From Alnus glutinosa (Eukaryota > Streptophyta > Magnoliopsida > Fagales > Betulaceae), in the NCBI RefSeq assembly GCF_958979055.1, contig NC_084892.1, positions 2,931,501 to 2,995,500 of the forward strand: 64,000 nt of DNA. The letters are read 5' to 3'. The translations under genes and the position numbers were made by a program. A model generated the notes under the pieces. That model was not told the origin of the DNA and did not search any database. It saw nothing but the letters and a program-made list of their open reading frames with translations. Shown one piece after another: positions 1 to 12,400 of the stretch; the first letter of the stretch is position 1, and each line of letters starts with the position of its first letter.

Positions 1-1369
1 CGAGGTTGCTCAAGTCTTCAGAGCTTTCCTGAAATTGAGTGTAAAATGGAATGTTTAACAAATATTAGATTAGACTACACTGCTATAAAAGAATTGCCTT
101 CATCCATTGGAAACCTCACTGGGCTTCACCATTTATATCTAGAAGGGTGCAAAAACCTTATGCACCTCCCAAGTAGCATTTTTCAGTTGCAACATCTAGA
201 GACTCTTCTTCTCAAAGATTGTTTAGAAGTTGTTGAGCTTCCAAAGATGGTGAGGGATGAAAAACAATCCATGCCATCTACTCTGTCTACTAGGGAATAT
301 GAAATTTCGTCAAGTGTGGAATTACTCCCATTATCGCCTCAAATGAATTCAAGCATTTCTAATGATAATTGTTCTTCAATAGCATTTCCATCACTGCGAG
401 ATTTGAATCTTGAAAATTGTCCCCTATTAAAATCAGATTTCCTTACGATGCTTAATTGTTTGTCCGCCTTGAGACAGCTAGATCTATCCAGGACTGATAT
501 TGTTAGTCTTCCTGCATGCATAAATAGATTTGTTAGATTGCGGCGCCTTCGATTGGAGGATTGCAAGCAACTTAAAGAAATTCTAGAACTTCCGCCAAAT
601 GTAGAAAATGTACATGCTAGTGGATGCATGACATTGGAAAGTTTTCCAAAAGTATCAGAAAAAATTCAATTCGATACATGTGACTTACAAGCTCCAAGAT
701 GGATTGACTTGTCCGAATGTTATAAAATGCTTGTGAATATAGGGAATCATGTGGCAAAACCTTTGTTGGCGGTATATCTCTCTCTCTCTCTCTCTGTGTT
801 TGTTTGTGCCTTGGTTAATTTGTAGGTTGTATTGCTGAAAAATTATCATATTCTTTTAACAGGGATATCTTAAGCAGCAAGAATTTGGCATTATATTTCC
901 AGGAAATAGGATTCCAGACTGGTTCAACCATCATAAGGAGACTTCAAATAGTATTTCATGTGAAATAGATATTAACGGGCTCTTGCATTCAGATGAGATC
1001 AGAGGGATTGCTATATCTGCTGTTATTGGACCCATTCTTGCTGTAACCTTAGAAGTACTCCTTCCTTTTGTTGGTGTTAAGATCTTTGGTAATGGTGTCC
1101 AACTGTCTACTGGAAAAAGATTAGTTGATCCAATGGGCTCACAGCATGTATGGCTGGAGTACTTCATTCTAGAATCTGCCGGGTTAAAGTGGGACAATCT
1201 GCGAGTTGAGTTTCACAGTAATTCAGAATCAGTGTTCTTTACAAGTTGTGGAGCCCATCTGGTACACAAGCCTGGAGATAATGCGAAAGATCATGATCCA
1301 GGAATGCTCCATGAGGTTGGTGATGTCCATTTGGGTCCTCGCAAATTGAAGAAATTGAAAATTCAATAG
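1..1369 (+). CDS. TNL resistance protein, C-terminal part (cut by window edge)
   Basis: This is the 3' part of a TIR-NBS-LRR immune receptor gene whose front lies left of the window. Two exons are visible: 1-771 (leucine-rich repeats, frame open from base 1) and 863-1369 (post-LRR C-JID domain, start of the exon reading GYLKQQEFGIIFPGNRIPDWF). The intron 772-862 starts GTATAT and ends AACAG and keeps phase 0. LRR units such as LPSSIGNLTGLHHLYLEGC are clear. The sequence is about 97 per cent identical to the complete gene on the opposite strand (4282-9978), including intron position and stop. Such receptors act in the cytoplasm or nucleus and trigger effector-dependent immunity; the C-JID domain helps recognise ligands in some TNLs. 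The visible part has no break. Whether the rest is intact cannot be seen. Confidence 0.85.
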
Positions 1370-1764
1370 ACGTAATGGATGGTACTCGCAACTCGGAATC
1401 CAATTCGTACCCACAACAGAAGAGGCCTTCTTCAACCTTGGGCATCGGAATTTCAGATTTGGAGGAGGATACACTACTCGGTGAGTCACAACTAAACCAA
1501 TCAAATCACTCCCAACACTAAAACCTGCCAGTTTTTCTTAGCTAAAGGACCGTGTAAACGAACAAAGAATGGTTTTGGAAAATTAGCATGGCTTCCACGT
1601 TTTGCATAGAGCCTTTGCTATTGTATTAATAGAAGTATTATGATGATGTATAGTTTCATAAGGATTAGCGCTGCTGTTGTGTAGAAGATAAAAAAATCTG
1701 AATTCTTTTTCAATCATATTGTTACAAGATACAATTGAAGATGAAATCCAATACTATCTCAAGC
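1..1764 (+). repeat. Left arm of large inverted duplication
   Basis: Bases 1-1764 match, in reverse complement, 3883-5719. The match covers LRR exon, intron, C-JID exon and about 390 bp of 3' flank, then stops abruptly at TCTCAAGC. The arm continues beyond the left edge of the window. Right-arm length differs mainly through a longer GA microsatellite in the intron. Confidence 0.9.
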
Positions 1765-1835
1765 GGCTGAGAGATCGTAAAAATTGGGGAAAGAAAAGAA
1801 AAAGAGTAAAAATCTTACGTTCCAGCTGCTTGTTT

Positions 1836-2050
1836 CTTGTGGCTTTTGGTTTGTAATTTCTCTTGTTTCCCTGTCATGTTGACAGATTGTTTTGTTTGTA
1901 GCCTGGTTTTCCAGCTTGTTTTGTTGGGTTTGTTGGAGGAGTTTTAGAGCTTGTTTGCTCTTGTGTTTCTGTTTTGTGGTTTCTGGAGTTTGTACAGTTG
2001 ATTTGATTTCAATATAGTTCAGTTATTCATCCAAAAAAAAAAAAAAAAAA
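1836..2050 (+). mobile_element. Probable 3' end of a truncated LINE/retroposon
   Basis: A T/G-rich stretch with phrases such as GATTTGATTTCAATATAGTT ends in ATCC followed by about 19 A. Plant L1-type LINEs typically end this way. No reverse-transcriptase frame is present, so it is at most a 5'-truncated copy. A target duplication was not found. Confidence 0.35.
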
Positions 2051-2554
2051 GGAAAAAATATTTAATCTTTAGGTTTTATTTTATTTGAATTTAGTCATTG
2101 AGTTTCTAATATTAAAAATATGATCCTTAGATTTTGCATAAATTTTAAAAAGGCCCATCTGTCACTTTTTTTTTTTTTTTTTTTTCCTCAAGATTAATAA
2201 TTTATCATATTTCATGTGTGTCTCAATTGACATATCAATACCTAATAAAAGGGGTTGGGATGTTCGGGGAAAATGGAGGGCCTGGGGTGGAGGCCACAAC
2301 AAGCCGGTGATACGGCGAAGCATGCGGAAATAGAGGCCATCGAACCTTTTTTTGGTTCAAGTTTTGGCCATGGAAGAGTAGAGTAGGGTACTCTGCACTC
2401 TGCAGTCGTATCTCTTGGCGAATGGCTCAGAATGGGAGCTTTGGATTTTTTTTTTCGAAATTTTCTTTTGTTCTTTTCTTTTTGTTGTTTTTGGCTCTTT
2501 TTTTTTCCTCATTTCTTTCTCACACAAATTAGTCTTAGCACAACCCTGTTACAA

Positions 2555-2705
2555 AAAGGCAAAATTTTAAAAATATGACAATTAGGATAAGACAAATATT
2601 CATAAATATGACCGTTAGAAAAAGACAAAATTTTAAAAATATGACCGTTAGAATAAAACAAATATTCAAAATTATAACCGTTAGGAAAAGATAAATATTC
2701 AAAAA
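2555..2705. repeat. Degenerate short tandem repeat (ATGACCGTTAG core)
   Basis: Four imperfect units share AAAATATGACCGTTAGAAxAAGACAAAT-like spacing of roughly 35 bp. The core drifts from copy to copy (GACAATTAGG, GACCGTTAGA, AACCGTTAGG). No coding potential. Confidence 0.6.
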
Positions 2706-3556
2706 AGATTAAATAAAGAATGAATAAAGAAATCTGAAAAAGTATTATTTAAATGATATAATGATAGTGAATAGTTAAAATAGTGAGGCTGCAGAGAGTG
2801 CTTGTCAGTTTTGCTGTTTTAGATAGAAAAAAAAGAAAAAAAAAATGCTTGAACTATATATATATTAATAGGTCAGTCTATAATCTATATAGTACTGTCA
2901 CATGATTTACAATCAAATATAATTGTTTTGTAGTTAAGTGATAAGTACTATGAAAGCTACCATATTAGTTTGGAAGAAATTGCAGTAAAAATTATATTAC
3001 ACTTGCTAACATTGTTCATATCAATTTTATTTCATTTGTATTATAGGTTTCAAATAGTTCATTTCGTAAATTTTCTCATAAAATAATGCTACTTAATTAC
3101 TACTACATATCAACCATTGATTTTTATTTTTATTTTTTTTTTAAAAAAAACCTGTGATTAATAGACACGGCCATATCAACCTAATAAGATATAGATGAAA
3201 TGAAAGTGTAGTATGTAACATTGTTGTTTCTCCTATCAATTATTTCTAGTTTAATAAATGAGAATCTCATATTTTTATGATTGTGAATTTATACTTCTCC
3301 TTTTAAATTATTTTTATTCACATTGAAGTTGAATATGTTATTCAACTTGTTTTTTTTTTTTTTTTTTTTTTTTTCAATCTAAATGAATCAATATAAAAGG
3401 ATAAAATTTCTTACGATACACATACAACTCTTTTATAATTATTTTATAATTTGTTAAAGCCACATCAACCACTCGAAGTAACATGAAAAATGTGTATTAC
3501 TCAAAGTTACATGAAAAATGTGTACGTATTGGACAACAGTAGAGATTATTAACAAA

Positions 3557-3706
3557 GGGTAATACTAGAAGGAAGACCATATTTTCATTGTGTCATTCCA
3601 AAATTAATTCAATAGTAGTCTATCACAAATTCAATGATAATTTTAAAAAGTACATCAATTTTAAGATAACACAAGAAAAATACGGACTTTCTTTCTAGCA
3701 TTACTC
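3557..3706. mobile_element. Small MITE (about 150 bp)
   Basis: The left end GGGTAATACTAGAAGGAAG is the imperfect inverted complement of the right end CTTTCTTTCTAGCATTACTC. The interior is AT-rich and non-coding. A related GAGTAATGCTA-type end occurs in the element at 54717-54924. No clear target duplication, so the superfamily is left open. Confidence 0.55.
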
Positions 3707-3882
3707 ATTTACAAAACCAGTACCAGCACCAAGGTTCATTATGCTTTGAGACAATCTCAATGTCACTCCATCGCCGTTGAGCATGAGGATACGAGGTCAG
3801 AGCAAGCAACAAAAACTTAGATATCAAAGGGAGAGAAGAGATAGGGATAAGCCAATCTCATCAGATAAAGGAGAAGATAACA

Positions 3883-4870
3883 GCTTGAGATAGTATTGGA
3901 TTTCATCTTCAATTGTATCTTGTAACTTGTAAGAATAAGACTGAAAAAGAAATCAGATTTTTATCTTCTACACAACAGCAGCGCTAATCCTTATGTTACA
4001 ATACATCATCATAATCCTTCTATTAATACGATAGCAAAGGTTCTATGCAAAACGTGGAAGCCATGCTAATTTTCCAAAACCATTCTTTGTTCGTTTACAT
4101 GGTCCTTAGTTAAGAAAAACTAGCAGGTTTTAGTGTTGGGAGTGATTTGATTGGTTTAGTTGTGACTCACCGAGTAGTGTATCCTCCTCCAAATCTGAAA
4201 TTCCGATGCCCAAGGTTGAAGAAGGCCTCTTCTGTTGTGGGTGCGAATTGGATTCCGAGTTGCGAGTACCATCCATTACGTCTATTGAATTTTCAATTTC
4301 TTCAATTTGCGAGGACCCAAATGGACATCACCAACCTCATGGAGCATTCCTGGATCATGATCTTTCACATTATCTCCAGGCTTGTGTACCAGATGGGCTC
4401 CACAACTTGTAAAGAACACTGATTCTGAATTACTGTGAAACTTAACTCGCAGATTGTCCCACTTTAACCCGGAAGAATCTAGAATGAAGTACTCCAGCCA
4501 TACATGCTGTGAGCCCATTGAATCAAGTGTTCTTTTTCCAGTAGATAGTTGGACACCATTACCAAAGATCTTAACACCAACAAGAGGAAGGAGTTCTTCT
4601 AAGGTTACAGCAAGAATGGGTCCAATAACAGCAGATATAGCAATTCCTCTGATCTCATCTGAATGCAAGAGCCCGTTAATATCTATTTCACATGAACTAC
4701 TATTTGACGTCTCCTTATGATGGTTGAACCAGTCTGGAATCCTATTTCCTGGAAATATAATGCCAAATCGAGGCTGCTTAAGATATCCCTGTTAAAAGAA
4801 TATGATAATTTTTCAGCAATACAACCTACAAATTGACCAAGGCACAAACAAACACGTATAAGAGATAGAG

Positions 4871-4947
<77 letters not shown>

Positions 4948-5719
4948 CCGCCAGTAAAGGTTTTGCCACATGATTCCCTATATTCACAAGCATTTTATGA
5001 CATTCGGACAAGTCAATCCATCTTGGAGCTTGTAAGTCGCATCTATTGAATTGAATTTTTTCTGATACGTTTGGAAACCTTTCCAATGTCATGCATCCAG
5101 TAGCATGTACATTTTCTACATTTGGCGGAAGTTCTAGAATTTCTTTAAGTTGCTTGCAATCGTCCAATCGAAGGCGCTGCAATCTAACAAATCTATTTAT
5201 GCATGCAGGAAGACTAACAATATCAGTCCCGGATAGATCTAGCTGTCTCAAGGCGGACAAACAATTAAGCATCGTAAGGAAATCTGATTTTAATAGGGGA
5301 CAATTTTCAAGATTCAAATCTCGCAGTGATGGAAATGCTATTGAAGAACAATCATCATTAGAAATGCTTGAATTCATTTGAGGCGATAATGGGAGTAATT
5401 CCACACTTGATGAAATTTCATATTCCCTAGTAGACAGAGTAGATGGCATGGATTGTCTTTCATCCCTCACCATCTTTGGAAGCTCAACAACTTCTAAACA
5501 ATCTTTGAGATGAAGAGTCTCTAGATGTTGCAACTGAGAAATGCTACTTGGGAGATGCATAAGGTTTTTGCACCCTTCTAGATATAAATGGTGAAGCCCA
5601 GTGAGTTGTCCAATGGATGAAGGCAATTCTTTTATTGCAGTGTAGTCTAATCTAATATTTGTTAAACATTCCATTTTACACTCAATTTCAGGAAAGCTCT
5701 GAAGACTTGAGCAACCTCG
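3883..5719 (-). repeat. Right arm of large inverted duplication
   Basis: Reverse complement of 1-1764. It carries the 3' flank, C-JID exon, intron 4 and most of the LRR exon of the complete TNL gene. Over the 726 coding bases compared by eye (left copy 46-771) there are 21 substitutions, so the duplication is fairly young or has been homogenised. Confidence 0.9.
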
Positions 5720-8668
5720 AAGGTTTAGCTCTTCAAGAGATCTCAACTTGAGGCTTCTCGGCAAACTCTTTAGGTTGGAGCATCCACCAAGATTTAAATA
5801 AGCAAGCTTATCAAGGAATCCAACAGAATCATGAACCTCAACTAAACTTGTACAATTATCAAGATTCAAGTCCTCTAAATTTGGGTTGCTTGATAGATCT
5901 GGGATTTTCGTTAGGAATTGACAATCAGAGAAATCCATAACTGTCAAGTTTTGGAAATTCTGTAGAGAAAAGAAAAAAAGAAAAAAAAGAAATATATTAG
6001 CCTGAAGGAAGTTTACAACATAGCTTAAAAAAAGAAATGATGAAAATAATAATTATACCTTTAATTCCTTCCCCAATTCCTTGAAGAGGCTATAACACAT
6101 TCTAAAAGCAACGAGTTTCTTTCCATGAAAATTGGATGGCAAAGATTGTAAAGGATATTTAGGCCAATCAAGCAATCTTAATTCATTAGAGAGATGACTA
6201 GGTCCTCCAGAAAAGCGTGCATTACGATTTATAAACAGTCTGAGACTTTTCATCTTCATGAAGGCTTTGGAACTCAAATGTATCAAGTCTTCTTCAGGCA
6301 ACTCTACCAATATGCCTTCAACTTTGTTTGTTTCCTAGTAAGACAATGCATAAGTGTGGTACCAAAATCATAGCATAAAGTTCTCCATATTCTACCATTA
6401 GCTAGCTAGAATTAGATATATTACTTTGTGAAAAGGAAACAAACTTATATTCCATTTGTCTAGCTTTGTATGTTGCTTTTCTTCTTTTTGAGATTTTCAA
6501 AATGGGTGATTTGTTTTTATTATTGGAACGTCCCAAATTAAGTGATCATATTCAAAATGTCAACGATGTATTACTCTTAGCCATTCATAAAAGAAAAGGC
6601 AAGATTCTCATAAAAACTATATCTATCTTTGAATAGGGTAAAAGGAAATTGTGTATGATGATTTTATTTATTTTCCTTAATCAAAAGCATTCTACTTACA
6701 ACTGATGGATGATATATAAATATGTATGTATGTATGCGTGTGTGTTTTGTGTGCATCTGTTCATCTATTTTTACAAAAATAAAATTAAAAGAGCTTTTTG
6801 ATGTCACTCTTACCATATTTTCTTCTAGTACATAACGAACATCTTCATGAAACCACAATCTACTGCGCTTGCCAGGTTCTTTGGGTGATTCTTGGCGAAC
6901 AATTTCTCTTCCCATTTCTTGTAGCAAGTCATGCATCACTAACGCGTTACTCTCATCAATAGTTATGAGAGACTTGTCCATAAGCATAGTGATACCAATA
7001 TCTGGAAAGAATCCACAACTGTCTAGTATTTTAATGACATATTCTACATGCTCTCCTTTGAAGAAACATGCAAGGTCAAGGAAAATATTCTTCTCACTTT
7101 CATCCAATCCATCATAACTTATTTTAAGTTTTTCTTGAATATTTTTCTCAGGAATTCTTTTGTATTTTTCCAATGCACTTTTCCAATGATGTATATCTCT
7201 ACCATATAGATCTGAACCTATTACTGTTAAAGCTAGTGGAAGACCCCCAGCATAACGTATTACATGTTTTGTGAGTTCCACAAAATCGTCTTTAGGTTTG
7301 TCACTTTTGAAGGCGTTCCAACTAAAGAGCTGAAGAGCTTCATTGTGATCCAATTCCTTCACCTTGTATGTTAAATCAACTTTATGCTTAGTTAGTAAAT
7401 GTTTATCTCTTGTCGTTATGATGATTCTACTTCCTAAACCGAACCAATCACATCCTCCAGCTAATGTTTCTAATTGGACTATTTGATCCACATCATCAAG
7501 AACTAAAAGAACCCTTTTACAACAAAGCCTCTCCTTTATCACATTGATTCCTCGATGAACATTGCCAACCTTCAAACTTGAGATTCCTAGGATTTCAAAA
7601 AGAAGTTTCTCTTGCAATTGTATCATACCACACTCTCGCATTGAAGTTTCTCTAACGTTTGCAAGAAAACAACTATATTCAAACTGATAAGCAATCAAGT
7701 TATAGATCGCTTTGGCGATTGTTGTCTTACCAATTCCACCAACTCCAAAGATCCCTACCATGCGTATGTCATTCATCCCAATACTTAAAAGGACATTGAT
7801 GTCTTCCACACGAGATTCTACTCCAACTGGATGCTTGGCAACATATAAGTATGTACGATTTATTGTTCTTGAGACCACTTGAACAATTTGGTTGACAAAT
7901 TTAGATCCATTCCTGCCAATGCAAAATATATATATATTTTTTTTAAAAGAAAGAAAGAAATAGAAAGAAGATAATGAGTTGGACTTTTCACATGAAAAGA
8001 CATAGGAAGGTGATCTAGTTACCATTTTTTTTTCTTTCTAACAAATGACAATGGTAGGGATGCGTGCTGGTCTTCTTTTTTTTTTCTTTTTGAATTTCAG
8101 AATTGTAATGAAATACAAGATGGAGATGTAGAAGAATGTAATTATGGATATAGATGATATAAATGAAGATTAATTTTGATTTTCCCTATTTTTGTAAATG
8201 ATATTATTACCCCTAACCACTCATGGCCCAAAATCTTGACTATGGAGGCCGACCACCACAACCACCAACCTAGCACCGCCATTCCTCTACGCTATGATTA
8301 GCCTAAATGCAAAACAACACCACTCATGGCCCTCTCTCTCTCTCTCTCTCTTTATATATATATATGCTTGCCAAACTTTTCAATCTTAATATTCTCTATG
8401 TTTTGCATGAGCAAACATTGAAAGGGCTACTAGGATTCTGCCAAAGCCAAAGCTAGTAAATTACTTTGTTCTAGTATTTTAAGTGTTTTTGCTCTCTCTC
8501 TCTCTCTCTAAATATATATATATATATATGCTTGCCAAACTTTTCAATCTTAATATTCTCTATGTTTTGCATGAGCAAACATTGAAAGGGCTACTAGGAT
8601 TCTGCCAAAGCCAAAGCTAGTAAATTACTTTGTTCTAGTATTTTAAGTGTTTTTGCTCTCTCTCTCTC

Positions 8669-8729
<61 letters not shown>

Positions 8730-9978
8730 TTGCCAAACTTTTCAATCTTAATATTCTCTATGTTTTGCATGAGCAAACATTGAAAGGGCTACGATTCTGC
8801 CAAAGCCAAAGCTAGTAAATTACTTTGTTCTTGCATTTTAAGTGTTTTTGGTGTAGACTAGTACAGGGAAAGGCTGAAATAGTTGAGTTATTCCACAAAA
8901 GAACAATTTAGATATTTTATTTTTTGCTCAAATTGGGATTAATTTATTCCATTATCTATTAAACTTTATGAAGAAATTAGTGTGTTTTTTTAGGGAAAGA
9001 AATTAGCGTGTTAGTAATGTATTAAGTGCTTCTAATTTCAGTATGATTTTCATGAAATTCAATACCCAAAAAAATCATAAATATCAAATAATTTGGGTGA
9101 TACTACATCCTCAAATTTAGGCAGCTTACAATATTCTTAAACTAAAATGGTGTTTTTAATTGACTGAATTAACATAGTTACCCAAAATAATGACACAAAG
9201 AATAACAAAACATACAGAGATAAAAGGAAAACAAAAAACCCAAAAAACAAAAAGTTTAGTGGTCGAAGGTGGAGGTGAAGGACAGACAGGAAACTTCCCT
9301 CCACAGATCCAGGATTTCTCTCAGTTTTTCCCCTAATCTCTGTAACTTCTCGCTCTCTAGTCCAAAATTGAATATATAAAAATACACAGACATGCATATA
9401 TATATAACTATATAAGGATGTATTATGATCAGAATAAGAAAAAATTCTTGATGAAGGCACAGGAGTGGTTAGAAGTACCCGTCCCCTAAATGCCACCCAG
9501 ACAATTTGGCCACTTCTGTTAAGGCTGTCTTCCACATCTGCATCTTCGTATCATCCTTGAACATGTCTTCAAGTTTAGCCAATGCTTCTCCAACACTCTT
9601 TATCTGGTGTCGTACATCTGATGGATCTATGTTGTAAAATATTGGTAGAACCAATTGTTTCTTTGTTTTCCTGCACTCTAGGATCTTCATCAGCTCGTCC
9701 AAGCAGGAAGGGGATGATGCATAGTTTTTAGAGAGAACAATGATTGAAATCCTTGACACTTCAATGGCTTTGATAACTGCTGGTTGAATTTCATCTCCTC
9801 TTCTAAGCTCGGCATCCATGAATGTGTTAATTCCCTTTGAATCCAAAGCGTAGTACAGATGGGCAACAAAATTATTGCGAGTATCTGCGCCTCCAAAACT
9901 CAAGAATACATCGTAAGTCCATGGACGAGTGAAATAAGAAGATGAAGAGACTCCTCGGAAGGTCATGGAAGAAGTCAT
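4282..9978 (-). CDS. TIR-NBS-LRR (TNL) immune receptor, complete
   Basis: Five exons read on the minus strand: 9978-9479, 7912-6814, 6334-6059, 5959-4949 and 4788-4282, giving 1130 residues in one uninterrupted frame. Exon 1 is the TIR domain (DVFLSFGGADTR, BB-loop region ELRRGDEI, and CLDELMKI holding the glutamate used for NAD cleavage in this family). Exon 2 is NB-ARC: P-loop GVGGIGKTT at about residues 223-231, kinase-2 VLLVLDDVD, RNBS-B GSRIIITTRD, GLPL motif GGLPLAL, and MHD at about 493-495. Exons 3-4 are leucine-rich repeats. Exon 5 is the C-JID domain. TNLs sense pathogen effectors and signal through EDS1. Exon 1 ends GG and exon 2 starts G (phase 2); the other junctions are phase 0. 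Intron 1 (1.57 kb) holds a triplicated repeat, and intron 4 is almost wholly a GA/CT microsatellite. The start ATG at 9978 gives MTSSMTFRG; an in-frame Met four codons on is also possible. Confidence 0.92.
4861..4945. repeat. GA/CT microsatellite in TNL intron 4
   Basis: About 85 bp of (AT)n followed by (AG)n. It runs to within two bases of the splice donor of intron 4 (GTATCTCTCT on the coding strand). The other TNL copy has a much shorter tract at 777-794. Confidence 0.9.
8331..8850. repeat. Three tandem copies of a 164-198 bp unit in TNL intron 1
   Basis: The phrase TGCTTGCCAAACTTTTCAAT recurs at 8365, 8529 and 8727. Each unit joins a (CT)n-(TA)n microsatellite to about 130 bp of unique sequence. 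The spacing of 164 and then 198 differs because the third TA tract has grown to about 50 bp. The unique part is almost identical in all copies, so the triplication is recent. Confidence 0.9.
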
Positions 9979-10187
9979 CCTGCATGCATGTATGAGTGAT
10001 TACTACTCGAGATGAGAAACTTCTTGGCAAGTTCCCAACGGTACCTTCTCCAATGTATGAAACTATATAATTAAGATAAATTACACCTCTACGAACCTTC
10101 GTAGTTTCTGCTGCGTTTTCAGAAGAGAGAAATTTTGGGATATGAAGTTGCAGAATGAAAATTGGATTGTGAATTACTTTACATTTA

Positions 10188-10451
10188 GGCTCTGTTTGGT
10201 TGCGGAGAAAATGGATGAAAGTAAACAGCTTATTTCCGTTTTTCTAGGTGCCATAATAAATTGAAAAATATGAAGAAAAAAAATATATTGTGATTTCTAT
10301 ACTAACTGAGAGGACTGGAAACTCCTGGTGACTTAGAGATATAAAATTATCTAGTTTAGTTGAGTTGAGATTTCATTTTCCCGGAACGGACCCAAGACTT
10401 TACTATCATATACTTTCTTATCATTGAGTTTCGCAGGAACCAAACAACGGA
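10188..10451. mobile_element. Possible hAT-like MITE in the TNL promoter
   Basis: The left end GCTCTGTTTGGTTGC and the right end GCAGGAACCAAACAACGG are weak inverted complements around TGTTTGGTT, a common end motif of plant hAT-type MITEs. The interior is non-coding. Mismatches in the ends keep confidence low. Confidence 0.35.
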
Positions 10452-11655
10452 TAGAGTTGAAACCTATATGAATTTCTCTTATTTGTATCGGTTTCTGTCA
10501 GAAAACTTTGAATTTCGATAATTTGCTTGCTTTAGCGGTTTCAGTTTCCTTTTGAATGCATATTTTCCTTCTCACGCGCTCTCCACTAGCTGAATAAGAG
10601 AGAGAGTAAAACTTGGGGAAAGAAAAGAAAAAGAGAAGGACGAAATGCAAAACGAAGTCCTACGATCAAAGCCCGTAGGTGGAAGCATTACGTAGAAAAT
10701 TTCAAAAAGAAAAAGGGGAAATTGTTACGGCGGATACCTGAATCCAGATTTGCAGATTCAATTCTCTTCACCCGTGTTTTGATCAGCTGTTGTTTTCCTG
10801 GGGGCGGAGAGAACCCGATATAGCGGCGGGCGAATTTACGTTGACGCGAAGGAAGATATCGGAGTTAGGGGGAGACGGTGGCAGACTGGCAGGTGCCAAT
10901 TCCCTCTGTTTCTCTCTTTTTCTCGCTCTATTCTTGATTTTTGACATTTAGCGTTCCATTTTAGCAATGTGCACGGAGATTCTCGGAGATAAAAAAAAAC
11001 AAAAAACAAAAAACAAAAAAGGGCCAACTCTTTTCTACGTGATAACAAATAACTTTCTTTATTTTTTTCATAAAAAAAATTCAAAAATATTTCCACTTTT
11101 CTCTCTAAAAAAACTTTAAATCCATGATAATAGAGAGTGACACGACGTTGACTTTTTACACGTAACATCACGAGATTCGCAATAATAATCAAAAGTTTAA
11201 GAGAAATAATCCCTACACTTATTTTTCACAACAGCTCAACAACAATTTCATTTCTCCCTCTAACCGATTTTCAACCAAAACAAAAAGAAAAAGAAAAAAT
11301 AATAATAATAAAATATTACCAGCCACGTCAGTTTGTTGTGAGACTGTTGTGAGAAATGAGTATATGGATCATTTCTCAAAGTTTAAAGAGAAACGATTAG
11401 TTTTCAACAAAAATTTTGTTTAATTTTACCTACGCGATAATTTTTTTAAAATTTATTTTTTTCAAGAAATGACCTATCATTCTTCCCATTCCGTAGTTTC
11501 TTGAGAAAAAATAAAAATAAAAGAAACTGTAACCTAATTAATTCATGAGTCATAATTAAAAGAGAAATGCTAAAAATGGCACAGACATACAGATGTATTT
11601 AGTAAAGATTATTGAATTAAATTTTTTTTGAGTAATTATAAAAAGTGATTGATGT

Positions 11656-11980
11656 GATATAAAATAAAAAAAAAATTTATGAAAAAATGAAAAAAAAAAT
11701 TATATTGTAATAGATTCATTATATTTGAATAACAATAAAAATTATTAACGTAATATAAAAAGTAAAAAAAAAAAATAATTTAATTATTTTTATAAAAATA
11801 AAAATAAAAACAGTTTGATATAAAATAAAAATTTTTTTTTTGAAAAAGTGAAAAAAAAATTATATTGTAATAGATTTATTATATTTGAATAACAATAAAA
11901 ATTATTAATGTAATATAAAAAGTAAAAAAAAAAAAATTAATTTAATTATTTTTATAAAAATAAAAATAAAAATAAAAACA
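11656..11980. repeat. AT-rich tandem duplication, period about 161 bp
   Basis: GATATAAAATAAAA begins at 11656 and again at 11817. Both copies share ATTATATTGTAATAGATT and the tail TTTTTATAAAAATAAAAATA. Differences are mainly homopolymer length. Non-coding. Confidence 0.75.
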
Positions 11981-12400
11981 GTGCGTCGGTTACCAAACAC
12001 CCCATAAGCGTTGGTTGGTGCAGGGTGCTTCGTATTCTGCTAAATTTTGGTTTTCTAATTGAGTCGTACATACTTTTCATTTTCTGCTCAATTTTTCTTC
12101 TCTCCCACAGTTCCACCCCAAAATTATCGTGGCTACACTACCCAAACTTCAATTGCAAAATAAAAAATACTTTTCAAACGTGACGTCACCAGGAAAACAT
12201 TTCTCACCTTTACATCACTTCAAAACATTAATTAAAAAAAAAAAAAAAAAAAACCCCTACAACTAATACAAGATGAGAAAAAGTTTCAGGCACAAGCAGC
12301 AGCAGATCTCACGAGATGATTGAATTTTTTATTTCCATGAAGAAATACTTCATGGTCCATTTTTTCTTTTCATATACCTCATGGTCCATCTCCACTCGAA

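Larger units (their letters stand above)
1765..3882. other. Spacer between the inverted TNL arms
   Basis: About 2.1 kb of AT-rich DNA with no supportable gene. It holds a possible LINE 3' end (1836-2050), a short GC-richer stretch around 2250-2440, a degenerate tandem repeat with the core AAAATATGACCGTTAG (about 2555-2705), several long poly-T runs (2170, 3120, 3350) and one small MITE (3557-3706). It is the loop of the inverted duplication. Confidence 0.6.
9979..12400. other. TNL upstream region, AT-rich, no gene
   Basis: Promoter and 5' flank of the TNL gene. It contains a possible MITE (10188-10451), short unconvincing open frames around 10836-11192, many homopolymer A/T runs and a 161-bp tandem duplication at 11656-11980. 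I see no supported gene. Confidence 0.6.

Noticed and set aside
4147-4422. 91- and 68-codon frames over the C-JID exon
   Set aside because: Antisense of the real C-JID exon; they appear in both arms only because the arms are duplicates.
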